64,000 nt of DNA from contig JALQBC010000023.1 in assembly GCA_023375675.1 (NCBI GenBank), forward strand, positions 248,001-312,000, in the 5' to 3' direction. Positions within the stretch are counted from its first letter, which is position 1. Every line of letters starts with the position of its first letter. Position numbers and translations under genes: made by a program. The notes below the pieces were generated by a model. It was not told the origin of the DNA. It saw only the letters and a list, made by a program, of their open reading frames with translations, and did not search any database. Shown here one piece after another: positions 45,163 to 56,802 of the stretch. This DNA comes from Cytospora piceicola. Lineage: Eukaryota > Ascomycota > Sordariomycetes > Diaporthales > Cytosporaceae.

Positions 45163-46301
45163 TCACTGGTTTCGAGCAGCAGCAGCCTGTTCCCTGCGTC
45201 TGCGGTGCTTCTGAAGTGCCTCGAGAACCAGAGTCTCTTCATTCGTCAGGGGTGAGTTATCAACCTTTTGGAATGTTCTACTTGTCTTCGACCCATACTT
45301 GCAAATAGGCTAGCCTGTCTTTCACCTTCTCCACCGGTACTGTTCCTGGATATCGTAGAGTGTATTTGCTCACCGACTGGCATAGCATCCACTCTTCTCG
45401 GCAACAGAACACCAGTTCCAGGACCAGTTGGTCCTTTTTCCCCTGTCATTTTGAAGAGTGTCTTATCCACGCCAGCGAATGTATGAGCAATGTCAAGATC
45501 ATCGTCAGGGTTATGCCACGACATTGCCTGCATAGACAACGCCTGCTGTTGTTGCTGCTGCCGTTGCTGCCGCTGTTGCTGCCGCCGTTGCTGCTGCTGT
45601 TGCTGCTGCCGTTGCTGCCGCTGTTGCTGCTGCCGCTGTTGCTGCTGCCGCTGTTCCTGCTGCCGTTGCTGGCGTTGCTGCTGCTGTTGCTGCTGCCGTT
45701 GCTGGCGTTGTTGCCGTTGTCTGAACATTAACTGCGTGACTCGCTGTCTCGCCGTGGTGAGGCATTGCAATCTGAATCGGTTGAGCAAATCCACCGGACA
45801 TGTCTCCAAGGTGACCATATGCTCTTGCAGCATATGGGACAGGTTCTCGTTGTAAAACTTCGAGCTTAACATCTGGACCTGCTGTTGAGCCTGTTTCCCC
45901 TGAGGATAATCCTGCTGCTGCTGCTGGGCCTGAGCATGGGCCTGGGCCCGAGCCTGGGCCTGAGCATGGGCCTGGGCCTGGGCCTGAGCCTGGGCCTGAG
46001 CCGCGTTCTCGCGAGCGGCCGCCGTCTGTTGCGCCTGCTGCATCTTGCGTCGCAACTCATCCTGTAGTTGCTGCAACTGCTGCGACGCAAGTCGCAACTC
46101 ACTGCGCCCGTTGCGCTGCGGCAACTTGCTCTTGGCGGATTCTTTCTTGCTCCGCGGCTTGCTGCTGCTCCTGCTCCTGCTGCTGTTGCTGGTGCTCCGC
46201 TGGGGAGATTTCATCGCCTCGGCGACTTCTCTTCTCACTAGGGGCGGTTTGCAGTCCAGGAACGAATCGTAGTGACGGATATGGCGATGGCACGAAACCA
46301 T
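45163..46301 (-). CDS. Glutamine-rich coiled-coil protein, gene structure uncertain
   Basis: The main frame (45374-46301) encodes (QA)n and (QQR)n tracts with a short conserved-looking non-repetitive segment (MLSSKFYNENLSHMLQEHMV...NRFRLQCLTTARQRVTQ). A GTGAGC donor, a CTGAC branch point and a GAAG acceptor allow a 137-bp intron to a final exon (45163-45236) ending in TLVLEALQKHRRRREQAAAA. From the ATG at 46301 this gives 333 residues. However, another frame (46099-46563, open further up to about 46740) reads like the true upstream part: a Pro/Arg-rich segment and then a Gln/Glu coiled coil that stops at TGA (46099-46101), just where the main frame continues the same coiled coil. The gene is therefore either longer with a frame change near 46100, or shorter as listed. 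No domain is recognised; a transcriptional or scaffold role would be a guess. Confidence 0.45.
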
Positions 46302-47296
46302 AGGGCGCGTCCGGAATACGAGTATTACGCGGTATCTCTGGCCATATTAACCGAAAGGTCGGCTCGGTTGGGCCTGGACGGTTCCTGATACTTTTGTTGA
46401 TTTTATCGCGATGATACGTCGGCCTTGGCCCAACTCTTTGCCCTCTTGGAATAGCTATTCCTGGCCCAGCATTTCGAAGCCCTTTGAGCGAGACCTCGCT
46501 CTTGTTTTCGAAGCGGCTGTTTGCTCTCGGACCAGCGTGGTTTGGCTCTAGCGAACTGTTCATCCCGTCAACCAGAAGAACAAGCTTTGGATTGCGAGTC
46601 CCTAGTTGAGCATGATCTTTGTTCGGTGATCTTGTCCGATATGTACGAAAGCCCTGGCACCCGTAATTGTTCCGTCTTGTTGAAGTGTGGAATGGATCGA
46701 AAGTCGGCTCGCAGTAGGCATTCGCTTCCAGTTTCTAAATAGGTTGAGATGGATGAGAACGAGCCAGCATCATAACCGGGACTTGGGACTTACAATCAGA
46801 GGGTTTTAGAGGATCAAGCGCAGGCGGCAACTCGGGTTGACCTGTAGTCAGTAGGGTGTCGCCTGGACACTTGGGTACCTATTGAAGTAGGCTTGCAAAT
46901 GCCCCTCCACGTCGCATACAATGGAATGATGACCACGTGCAGGTGCTGAGTGGCGGTGCATTAGCCCCTCAACGGCGCCCGAGTTCAAATATGAACATGT
47001 CAGAAGTACAGGTAGCACCCTAGGGTTAGGATATACTCAAAGGGTTACATAATTTCGACTGATGTGACAAAAAGCCTCGAATTGTTATCTTGGAAGAATA
47101 TAATAAGCTGGCCCAGGACATGTTTGAAGGTAGGTGCTAGATATACTATGAAGCTGTCTCCCAAAAGGCAAGACCAGATACCCAATTACCTGGGTCTATC
47201 CTTTAAAGGACCCTTCAACTTACTAAATTGATTCCCTTGTCGTTAAGCCAACCTACAGTGAGCCCAACCTATAAGTAATCCGAATTGTAGAATATT
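46302..47296. other. Probable 5' part of Gln-rich gene and intergenic region
   Basis: 46302-46740 is open on the minus strand in a frame ending at 46099 and may be coding (see the Gln-rich gene). 46741-47296 shows no supported feature. Confidence 0.4.
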
Positions 47297-50092
47297 TTAC
47301 CTCGCTCCCTTGTCTTGCTGCATTTCATCTGCCGAAAACCCATGCAGCTTCGTCAGATAATCATCAAACTTCTCTGCTTCAGCAATAACGGTTCGAAGGT
47401 GAGAGTACCCGAGTGGCTGGCACCTATACATTGCCAACTGCCGAGCTGTTGAGATGACATTTCTGATTTCTCGGCCGTTCAGCTTGGGCGTTGCAAGACT
47501 TTCGATATGGTCTCGAATCTCCTTCACATTCATCTGAAGTCCCGGGATGCCACCTCCGTTCTCAACCTGGAGAGCTTCAAGACGAGATATAAAATTCATC
47601 CATATTTTCAGTCTTTGGCTCTTATCCAAGTTCTCATACCGAAGGTTGAGCTGGATGCGCGACTTGAATGCCTCGTCGAAGATTCCCACGCGATTGCTTG
47701 TCAAGATAAGAATTCCTATAATGTAGTCAGAACCAAGTTCCAACTTGAGGATTTGAAAACGCTTCACCGTCATAATATTCTAGGACTCGAAGGAAGACTG
47801 CACATGTGTGAATTTAGTAGAGGCCATCAATATTCGGCGATAGAATCCTCACGAACCTGAAACCAACGCGTTTCTCTCGAGATTGACGAGCGAGCGTTGC
47901 TCAAGGAACACATCCGCTTCGTCCAGAAGTACAACTTGGTTGGATCATTAGTATTATTGTTGTAGCAGGTAATGACAACAACACTCACCACATCCCCAGG
48001 TCTTGCCAAGGAGCAGAACGGTTTCCAGATACTGCCCAGGTTAGGTTATATACCAGTGCAAGATCCATAGAAGCTTACTTTCTCAACTTCCTCAGCCTTT
48101 GTCCCAATATCGCCGCATGTAACTCGATAAAGAGGTTTCTGAGCGACCTCAGCAACACTGATAAAGTTAAAGTCGTTAGCCTTGGAGTCGACGGCGGATT
48201 GGTACTAGGCTTACCTTTCCGCAGTCAGGGTTTTCCCTGTACCTGGGCCTCTATTCCCACAATTAGCCTAAGCTCGATAATTGAGTCAAGATCCTAGGCA
48301 TTCATACCCGTGCAACAAAATGAACAACCCGTTGCCTTTGCCGCGCACTAGGTCGGTGCCCTGCTCTCCCTGTATCTGGTTCGTAACTACGGCCTTGATC
48401 AGTTCTTTAGTGTTCAGGTCGATGACCAGATAGTCAAACGCTTCGGAGTTCCATGAAACGTTTTCGATGGACTCGACGTCCAGCTTGACTGCAGATAGAA
48501 ATCTCTTAGCCTTGCAACAAGACAAGTGGTCTGAGTGGTGTGTACCCCATTCTTTCCTTTGCATATTGAAGCCCTCGATAGTTGAAGGGAGACACATAAA
48601 GAACTCGTCACCCAGTGGAGGGTCTTCCTGAGTGAGGTACTCATCTCCGAGATCATCGTTATTCGGAGTGATGTTACGATGATCTTCTGGGTACATTTTC
48701 TGAAACATTAACATGTCGATCATGAAACGCGAGTTCTTCTGTTCTCTTATTAGTTACACATATCAAAATGAACAGTAACCGTCGGGGTAGCACTTACTCC
48801 ATCACTGATATCTTTATCCGTGACGCCCTTGTAGCACACATAATTACGCCCACGGCAGGCCCAGAACATTCTTCCGCGGCATTGTAAGGATTCGATGACG
48901 TCCTCGCTCGCGAATTCCATTGGATACAGACTGAGGGATTTGATATCAAAATCATCTGTCAGGGAGGGCAATCGATCGGTAATCTCGATAGACCCTCGCA
49001 TTTGCTGAAAGTTTCCATCGAAGCTCCAGAAGCTTGCTTGGATCCTTGCAGACGACCGGTCTTTGCCCAACTTCAGCTCCTCTAGCCAGTCCATTGCTAA
49101 TAATGCTTCTAACTTCGAGATCGCATCTCCTTTCATTCTCGAAATGAGGATGGTCCCAGGGACCTGAGGAAATAAGCTTAGTGTGTGGACATAGTTCGTC
49201 TCTTGAGACTCACATATAGGTAGACCAAGTACTGTGCTTTGATCTTGCTATTGGATAGCAACGAGTCGACTTCTCTCCATTCATGGGACATGCGGTTTGA
49301 GATATAGTCTTGCAAAACATTCAAGTGCTCCTGGCAAGTTTCATCCAGTGCCAGGCGTGCTTCTGAGATCTGCTGACGACGGTGATAATACCACAGGTAC
49401 GGGAAAGAAAAACCCAGGTCGTCTTCGTCAGTATCGAATTCCGGGTGTGGGATGTCTTGCAATGCTTCATTCGAGAGGTCTATGAGGGCATTCTTCAACT
49501 TCGGCGAAACAATGGAAACATATTCTCTTGTCAACATGGAGGCGACATCCACGTCCAGCCCTCTTCGAAAACGAGATCGGTCGACAGAGGGTGGTTTGTC
49601 CCCACAGCATTCGTAATCTCGATGAACAAGGAGGATGGTTTCCTTGTGGAGCGCCAGATAGACTTCGATATCGGCCACATGCTGACTGCCTCTTAAGTGA
49701 GCATCATGCGGACCTGTTTGCACGGCCCAGGGTTCTCCAAGATACATGGAAGTCTCGCCAGAGCTGGCGCATTTGATCGTATTGATTACCTGGGACCGTG
49801 GTGGAACTTGAGAAGCTTCCGGGTTGCGTCGAATCCGCTCAGCCTCCTTCAGCTTATCTTGGGCTGCCTGAAACCCGTCGATCAATTCATTGTCTGTGGA
49901 GAGAGGCGGTAGGTCTAGTAGGTGGCAAATCATATTTCGCCAGTCGATTGTTCTTGTGATATGAGGGTATCCTGCCGTGGCTGGCATGGGCTGCGGTGGT
50001 ATGCCATCTGCGACGGTCAGCTTGTGTGCTACATCAACGATCATTTCATTGCCAAGGCTCGTCTCAGAGGTTCTGACCTGTATTTCCGTCAT
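47297..50092 (-). CDS. AAA-family ATPase with fungal DUF7025-type N-terminal region
   Basis: Nine exons: 49214-50092, 48798-49163, 48308-48738, 48215-48250, 48079-48157, 47989-48031, 47857-47934, 47768-47797 and 47297-47715. Every junction has GT-AG ends and correct phase, giving 786 residues. The N-terminal half holds the region that precedes the ATPase in this fungal family (SFPYLWYYHRRQ, SLYPMEF, FWACRGRNYVCYKG). The AAA core shows Walker A GGPGTGKT (about residues 558-565), sensor-like YRVTCGDIGT, Walker B VVLLDEAD (about 611-618), the arginine-bearing ERNALVSVFLRVLEYYDG and ILTSNRVGIFDEAFKSRI. Small exons break exactly through these motifs, which proves the exon model. The family resembles ATPases that remodel protein complexes or membranes; its role in fungi is not known. 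The start is uncertain: 50092 is the first in-frame ATG, but a short upstream exon is possible. Confidence 0.88.
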
Positions 50093-50604
50093 TTGTGGGA
50101 TTGGAATGGGAAGTTTGCCCTCCTTGAGGTCTGGAGAAACGGGACTCAGAAGTCCCAAGAGTCACTCCAGCTGAACCTGAGGCAGAAGAATTTCGACGAA
50201 GCCTCTTCCCAGGGTTCCCATGCGACCCTGAACCCACATCGCTGGGCCTTCCTTGTCCGTGGTGACGCTTCATATTGCCAGGATAGTCTCTTTGGATATG
50301 TGCAATATTCTTGAACTGTCGTTGAATTGCACAGATGATAAAGCAAACATTGGGCATACTTGTCAGACGGTGCTGAGTTCCCTCAGTAGGCATACCCCGC
50401 ATCTTGTATCACCTTAGATACCCTAGGGTAGTCACCTGACAACCGATCATGATAGGATGCGTTTCTGAGGAGCTGTGCTCGGGAGGAAGGAAGGAAGCCA
50501 GTTCTGCTATAGACAGCTCATTTCGACCTTACCGACCTGTGTTGTGGCATTCAGTATAGCTCATAGAGTTATAGTCTGTATCCGAAGCATTTATCCTCCC
50601 AATC
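50093..50604. other. Divergent promoter region
   Basis: About 0.5 kb shared by the AAA ATPase and the PNP protein. Minus-strand frames near 50100-50400 could hold an upstream exon of the ATPase, but no phase-consistent join was found. Confidence 0.45.
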
Positions 50605-52903
50605 ATGGGGCAGTCAATTCCATCCACCATACATGACTTTGTCCAGGTCATCGACCGTCATCTTCTAGAGGCTCGACAAGTGTGGCGGGAGACGGGATGT
50701 AGGACCACGCCAACACCCGGCACGCTGGGACAGGAAGCCTTCAGCGAGTCACAGACTGACTATCTTGACGCTGTGTCCGATCTTCATAGTAAAGTATCCA
50801 GTACGTTGACAAGAACTCCGGCTTGGGAACAGGTTGTCGATAGGATCTAGTCTAACGAAGCATGGGGCAGCTTGTCTGCAGCTGCAAAAGCAAGACAGTG
50901 ACCACGAAGTAAATCGTCTGGAGCTTCTTTCACCAAGTCTAATATGGATGCTTCCTGCATTTTGCTTCTCTCCCTACTTCCTGGACCCGGTCGACGCAAA
51001 AGATAGATGCACCGCGATTCAAAGAACTCGAAACACCAAAAATACGGATGACATCTGGGAGGAAGAAGCATTCCGTGCATGGGCTAGGTCCGACGAATAT
51101 TCTTTTCTATTGCTACGGGGCAATTCACAGACAGCGAAGCGTCTTGAACGTTTTGCTGTCCAAGTCATCGATGCCCTGCAAATCGACGAGCGAGGTAACC
51201 CAGCCCGACTTATCTACATTGTGAACCCACCTCCTCGCCAGGAACTCAATCTTCCAGTCCATTTCAGTGCAACAGATATATTGCGACAGGTGGCTATCCA
51301 GTCATTACGATTTGTCACTCCGCCACATCCGGTCGTCTTCCTCATCGAACTATTTGCTAGGTTCAGAGGGGCCTCCACGTCCGAGGACTGGTTGGCTATT
51401 TTGCAGGAGATTATCATGATGGTACCGAATCTTTATATCATCGTCGACCTTGCAATCCTCGGCATGAACGACGACGAAGCCCAGTCATGTTTAGCGGGCG
51501 TGCAAGGGCTGTGCAATGCCCTAAAGGATGCGAGGGCGCCATGTTGTCTCAAAGTGATCCTGCTCAGTTGCCGGAGGATTACCTCGCAGACCGACGCCGT
51601 TGTGTCAATCAGAGCAGCACCACTCGACTCAACCACCCCCAGCCGGCATCGCATACGAAGGCGACAAAGTACGTTGTGCCACCTCAAAAAGCCCCTTCCC
51701 GACAAAGGGTCTATACCCTATACCTCAAGCCATCCCAATCGGCCGTTTGGCAGACTTGTAGATGCTTCAGACCCAATCGTCCCAAGTCCCTTAGAAACAG
51801 CTCTTGATCAGGCATCTCTCCATGCAAACCCAACCACATCGTATGAAAACGAGCCACACTTTCCATGTGAGCCTCGCCACCGAGATCAGTTCAAAGTCGG
51901 CATAATATGTGCTTTAGGTCTCGAGGCCGATGCCGTCACGGCCATATTCGACAAGTTATGGGATTCGGGTGAGAATAAGTATGGAAAGGCGCCTGGCGAC
52001 ACGAACTATTACAGAACAGGAGCAATAGGACGCCACAATGTCGTCCTGGTCTACGCACATGGTATGGGAAAGAGCAATGCTGCTAGCGTTGCAGCCAATT
52101 GCCGAGCCAGCTTCAAGAACCTCGGGATCATGCTGGTGGTGGGCATTTGCGGTGGAGTGCCATATCCCAAGAGCGAAAACGAGATCGTACTCGGTGATGT
52201 TATCATCAGCGACGGCTTGATCCAATATGACTTTGGACGACAATTCCCAGACAAGTTCGTTAGGAAGGGGACCATGTCTAAGCCCAAGGACGAGATCATG
52301 GCCACCTTCGCGTACCTCACTGGTAAATGGGGCCTTCCGGAGCTGCAACGTCGAACTACAGCACATCTCATGAAGCTACGGAGTATTGATAAGATGAAGA
52401 ACAGCGCAGAGTACCCCGGAGTGGATAAAGACAAGCTGTACGAGCCGACGTACCGCCACAAACATCAGGTTTCCTCAAGCTGTCAAATCTGTGATCGTTG
52501 TCGGTCTAGCACCGATCCCACATGTGAGGCCGCTTTGGAGCTGAAATGTGAGAGCCTAGAGTGTCATGACGAAAGGCTCGTTCCTCGAAAGAGACTCGCC
52601 GACACTGCCAACAATGCTGAACATGACCCCAGCCCAAGAGTCCATTTCGGCCACTACGCCTCAGGGGACAAGGTTATGAAATCAGGAGAAGAACGTGATA
52701 CTATAGCAAGAACAGAGGGAGTCATAGCATTCGAAATGGAGGGTTCCGGAGTATGGGAAAGATTTCCTTCCAGTTGTCTGATCATAAAGGGTGTCTGTGA
52801 CTACGCTGATAGTCATAAGAATAAGGAGTGGCAGGCCTACGCAGCCGCAACTGCTGCCGCATGTGCAAAAGCTTTCCTCGAGTATTGGTATGCCCAGGAA
52901 TAA
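50605..52903 (+). CDS. PNP/UDP-phosphorylase-domain protein with degenerate NACHT-like N-terminus
   Basis: Two exons (50605-50800 and 50871-52903), 70-bp intron with GTACGT donor, TCTAAC branch point and GGCAG acceptor; 742 residues. The C-terminal third (from about residue 405) is a nucleoside-phosphorylase (PNP_UDP_1) domain: KVGIICALGLEADAV, VLVYAHGMGKSNAA, VVGICGGVPYP, DVIISDGLIQYDFG, then after a Cys-rich insert VHFGHYASGDKVMKSGEERD, VIAFEMEGSGVWE and KGVCDYADSHKNKEWQAYAA. In fungi this domain is normally the N-terminal effector of NACHT/NB-ARC receptors. Here residues about 125-300 look like a worn NACHT: LLLRGNSQTAKR stands where the P-loop should be (Gly and Lys kept, Ser/Thr lost), NLYIIVDLAIL resembles Walker B, and LKVILLSCRRI resembles the Arg-sensor strand. 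ATP binding is therefore unlikely. The reversed order is unusual. Confidence 0.85.
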
Positions 52904-54157
52904 GGACATGAGAGGCCACCAATTCTCGGAAGGTTACTTATTGATTCACTCACAGGAACTTGTAATAAATACCTTCAGTACTAGTAGCATCACCACATAT
53001 CTATAATCTTGCACCCATCGAAGTGACCAAGAAGTATGAAAGTATGTTTCTTGAACACCTGAACTTACACCACCTGCACCGTTGTGTAAAACGTCTCTGA
53101 TTTGCATACAGACTTACGATTGACTCCCTATTTAGAAGAGTGGCTGTATAGTACTTCGGAGTTAAGGGTAGTGGGCGGGAGGGGAAGGAGGTTCTAACTT
53201 CTGACTACAAACCTATAGTTGAGGACTCCGTACTTGAGCACATGTTTATCAATGATGCTTATCCTTAAAAACTTCCACGTGTCCGAGTAATCTTTAAATA
53301 CCCCCCTTCATGACGAAACGTCTTCCTTGGTATGAAGCTTAATACAAGCTTCCGCAAAATCCCGTAAGCACCCTTATCTTCGTGTAGAGCGATTGCGGAG
53401 CAGTCAGCTTGGGTGTCCTTGAACAATATTAGGCCGAAAAGGGGCGTCAAAGTGAGCTGTGGCCATACCTAGGTATTCTTAGATGCCACCTTTGAGGTAT
53501 TCAGTCTACATACTGTTCCTCTATTTTGGTGCCAAATTGGTGGTGACATATCTGGTGTACAGACAGACAGACATTACGGCGGATAGTTATTGCGTCTGTC
53601 GAGCATCTTCAATGCTCCTTTCGGGGGTTTCTCTGTCGATCTTAGCTGAATGTCAGACGTGTCAGCCGCCGCACACCGGCATGATAATACGAAGTATGCC
53701 CCATCCTACGCCGCCAAGCCTCCCGGGAGAACAAGCCTTTCTTAGCTGCCGCCATAGCCGTTGCAGGTCTGGGATGGTTCCACCGCAGGCTATGGGCTGT
53801 AAACAATACCCAATCATCGGAAGTATCCATCTCGTTAATGCAGGAACCGTCATAATTCAGCAGCATCCGGCGAAATTGTTTGGAACTAACGGGATACGAG
53901 GTAACACTATTGCCAAAAGAAAATTTCACCGTGTCAGCTCATGCGTCTTTGGAGACCCCCTGGAGAATGTTATCGACAACGCCCTGAGGTTGAGATCCTG
54001 CTCATAGAATACGAGGAGGCTTGAGACGGATACCGGTATATGAAAGGAACACGAGAACATATAATATCCTCCAACACCAGACCAAAAGCTCTGCCCACCA
54101 TCAGATACATGTTACTGTCAAGTCCGCCTTACTATATTACCTAAGCAGCAAGCCAAT
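52904..54157. other. Intergenic region, 1.25 kb
   Basis: Contains TACCTAGGTA at 53466-53475. A plus-strand frame (53483-54007) lacks similarity and is not called. Confidence 0.5.
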
Positions 54158-54715
54158 ATGAAGTTCTCAGCTCTCGCTATCAAGTCGCTCGCCGTCCTGA
54201 GTGGCAGCAAGCTCGCCCATGCAGTCTGCACAGGCTACAACGTCGCTGTAGGAACTGCAGATGTTCTCACAACCGGCTACACCCAATGTAACAAACCCCC
54301 ACCCCCGCGCGCGTGATATGCACTCCATTGAATCTCCCTGCCGCTTTTTACTCCACAGTCACTGTCTTTCGTCGATACTCCTTTCTAACAGACCTCCAGA
54401 CGCGATCTACGATAACAGCTGCACGGTGGTCCACAGTCTCCAGATTCCCACTACCACTGGCGCCTGTGACTCGAGGTATTTCCAGTGCACCACTGGTACC
54501 AAGACCATCGGAGGCTATGATGACCCGACCACTGGACAGTCGTATATCTGCAACGCCGATACGACCTCCGAGGCTTGCGGAACTGACACATTGAGCTTCT
54601 GCGTAAGTGGCATCTCATATGTTCATGTCTGCCCTTTTATGTCTTTGGTAAAGCTTGGCTGACTTGTGCGTGTGTGCTGGAATAGTGCTACCCTGGCTAC
54701 TCAAGCCCGGAATGA
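54158..54715 (+). CDS. Small secreted 8-cysteine protein
   Basis: Three exons (54158-54287, 54400-54602, 54686-54715) with GTAACA and GTAAGT donors, CCAG and ATAG acceptors and a TTCTAAC branch point; phases agree and give 120 residues. The N-terminus MKFSALAIKSLAVLSGSKLAHA is a signal peptide. The mature part of about 98 residues has eight Cys (VCTGY, NSCTV, GACDS, FQCTT, YICNA, EACGT and FCCYPGY with two adjacent Cys made across the last intron). It is rich in Thr, Tyr and Gly, without membrane segments. Size, signal and Cys content are those of fungal effector-like proteins; no family was recognised. The first donor (GTAACA) is unusual, so the first junction is the least certain. Confidence 0.7.
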
Positions 54716-55024
54716 ACGGTCACGTCAGGGTTGGAAAGATGTTGTATCAGGGAGACCTGGCTTTTCTTGCCTACTGCTCGAAGCTGGTGTGAAGTAAGCT
54801 CTACCAATTGGAAGATGGGGGTTTGAATATCTTCCCTTCACACACAGCGCTGCGGTACTATCCTCATGTCCAGTGAAGGCAAGCTCATAATGTCGAGGCA
54901 TAACATAGGATCTTCAAGGGTCATGTATCGGAGAGTAACCCCGAGTCTAAGAACACGGCATGAATGAATCCTACGTTTCAAGGCATCTCCGTTCATGAAT
55001 TCCTCGTACGCCCTTTCAGGTCCT
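54716..55024. other. Intergenic region between convergent genes
   Basis: About 0.3 kb of 3' flanks. Nothing recognised. Confidence 0.5.
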
Positions 55025-55819
55025 CTACTTCCAGCTCTTGGCAGCCCCATCAAACTTCTCGCCATAACTCTCATACCACGTATCCACCACGGACTGCATC
55101 GGTCCCGCAGAGAAAGTCTCCTCGCCCCTCTCCAGCTTCTCAGCCACTTCCTCCATGAACTCGTCCAGGTCCAGGGAAGTAGGGCTCTTGTGCTTCTTGT
55201 TGTCGTCCGGGTCCTCCCTCTCCCGGTGGAGGTCGGTCCCGACCTGCGGGGGCGCGATCTCGACCACCCTGACGTTGGTGTCCTTGAGCTGCACCCGCAG
55301 CGCCATGCTCCAGAAGTGCAGCCACGCCTTGGTGCCGTTGTACACGGGGTTGATGATGCTGAAGGGGACGAAGCCCAGCACCGACGAGACGTTGATGATG
55401 AGGGCGCCGGCCGGCGCCTTGCCCTGGAGGTGCCCCAGGAGCCCCACGGCCAGGTGCATCGGCCCCCGGACGTTGATGTCGATCTCGTTGTCCGCCTTGG
55501 CCAGCAGCGCGGCCGGGTCCTCCTTGAGGACCTGCAGCGGGCGCTGGACGCCCGCGTTGTTGACGAGGCAGTCCAGGTCCGGGTGCTCCTTTGTGACCCT
55601 CTGGATGAACTCTGGGATCTTGGAGATGTCGCCTGTGTCTACGACGTAGTAGCCTGCGGTTCCGAGTTCCTTGTGCGTGCTGATGAGGTTTGCTTCGGTG
55701 CGGCCGCAGATGAGGACTTTCTTTCCTTTGGAGATGAAGTACTGTGCTATCCCCTTGCCAATTCCACCACCGCCGCCCGTGACGAGGGCGCACTTGAAGT
55801 CCATGTTGTTTTGCGACAT
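55025..55819 (-). CDS. Short-chain dehydrogenase/reductase (SDR)
   Basis: Intronless, 264 residues, a classical SDR. The cofactor loop TGGGGGIGKG is at about residues 14-23, followed by KVLICGRTEANL. The Arg after GR suggests NADP(H) preference. NNAG (LDCLVNNAGVQ) closes the Rossmann half. The active site is NVSSVLGFVPFSI with the catalytic Ser, followed by VYNGTKAWLHFW (Tyr-x-x-x-Lys). The EIAPPQVGTDLHRE segment matches the substrate loop of DltE-like oxidoreductases. Substrate unknown. The first five codons before MDF leave a choice of two ATGs. GC content rises strongly in the middle of the gene. Confidence 0.92.
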   Translation of the reverse strand: MSQNNMDFKCALVTGGGGGIGKGIAQYFISKGKKVLICGRTEANLISTHKELGTAGYYVVDTGDISKIPEFIQRVTKEHPDLDCLVNNAGVQRPLQVLKEDPAALLAKADNEIDINVRGPMHLAVGLLGHLQGKAPAGALIINVSSVLGFVPFSIINPVYNGTKAWLHFWSMALRVQLKDTNVRVVEIAPPQVGTDLHREREDPDDNKKHKSPTSLDLDEFMEEVAEKLERGEETFSAGPMQSVVDTWYESYGEKFDGAAKSWK

Positions 55820-56802
55820 GGCGGATGATGCTCGGGTTGGCTGGGAACAATTGTTCTTTCTAAAAGGGTCTGAGTGCTTCGATTCTGTAAAGACTGACAG
55901 TTTGCTGAAGAGGGAATGTTGGGGTGCAATGACTGAGTTGATATATAGTCCGTCGACGTGTCCTCGTGAGTCAAGAATCCTCGTGGGTCAAGACTCCAGT
56001 CGTGACCACAACGTCATTGAGTTGCTTTACTTCAGTATCAAGTGTTTCTTAGAACCGTTGTGCCCGTTATCGCCGATGCTGAATCGGCGAAAAGCACACT
56101 GGAATAGGTAAGGCCCAAACAATACAGGGGAGCGTTGCGTGTAAGTTCGGAACCGACTCGGCGTTTCATCGGCGGCCTGGAGACCGGCCAACCCTATCAA
56201 AACCCATACGCTTATCACACTCCTCAAAACAGTCGTTTACGCAATGACTAGAACACTGGGATGGAATCCTCTGATGTTTTGTCATTTTGGAAAAGTCCTC
56301 CGTTGCCAATCATGTCAGTAAATCTATTAAGCTGTCATATAAAAGTATGTGCAGGGGAGATTCAGAGTTGACTTGTTATCAGCCAGGTCTGATCCGCCTG
56401 GTTGACTGTGACGAATGGTGTCCCTCTCGCATAGACGAAATAAGGGTTGTTCCAAATCAATATCGACAGTGACAGTACAGTGAGCGGCCAAGCCAACTCC
56501 AGTGGTATCTAATTCACCAGGAACCTCATCAGATGATTCCGTATCCCGCACAGTAATCAAAGGACGAAACAGCATGAACCATCAGTATGACTGACTGACC
56601 TCTCCGACCCAAAAAGACCAGACGCCCTGAAAAATGCTACTTTCATCCATACAACACACAGCGAAGGAAACAAAACAAAATTTCAGTCAACCTCCCAAAC
56701 CGACTTCGGGTCTTCTGCAAATCCATACAAAGCCGGACACGACTGTCCGTTACCGCTCAACTTCCCACGGCTATGACGGCTCGGGCTTAGCCTGTGGATA
56801 AC
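55820..56802. other. Intergenic region, 1 kb
   Basis: Promoter of the SDR and 3' flank of the Stu2-like gene. No repeat, RNA gene or supported frame. Confidence 0.5.

Noticed and set aside
45511..45801. Ala/Thr-repeat open frame on the minus strand
   Set aside because: It is the shifted reading of the poly-Gln CAG/CAA tract of the Gln-rich gene.
53483..54007. 174-codon plus-strand open frame with a hydrophobic start
   Set aside because: No recognisable domain after the hydrophobic segment and competing frames on the other strand; not enough support.
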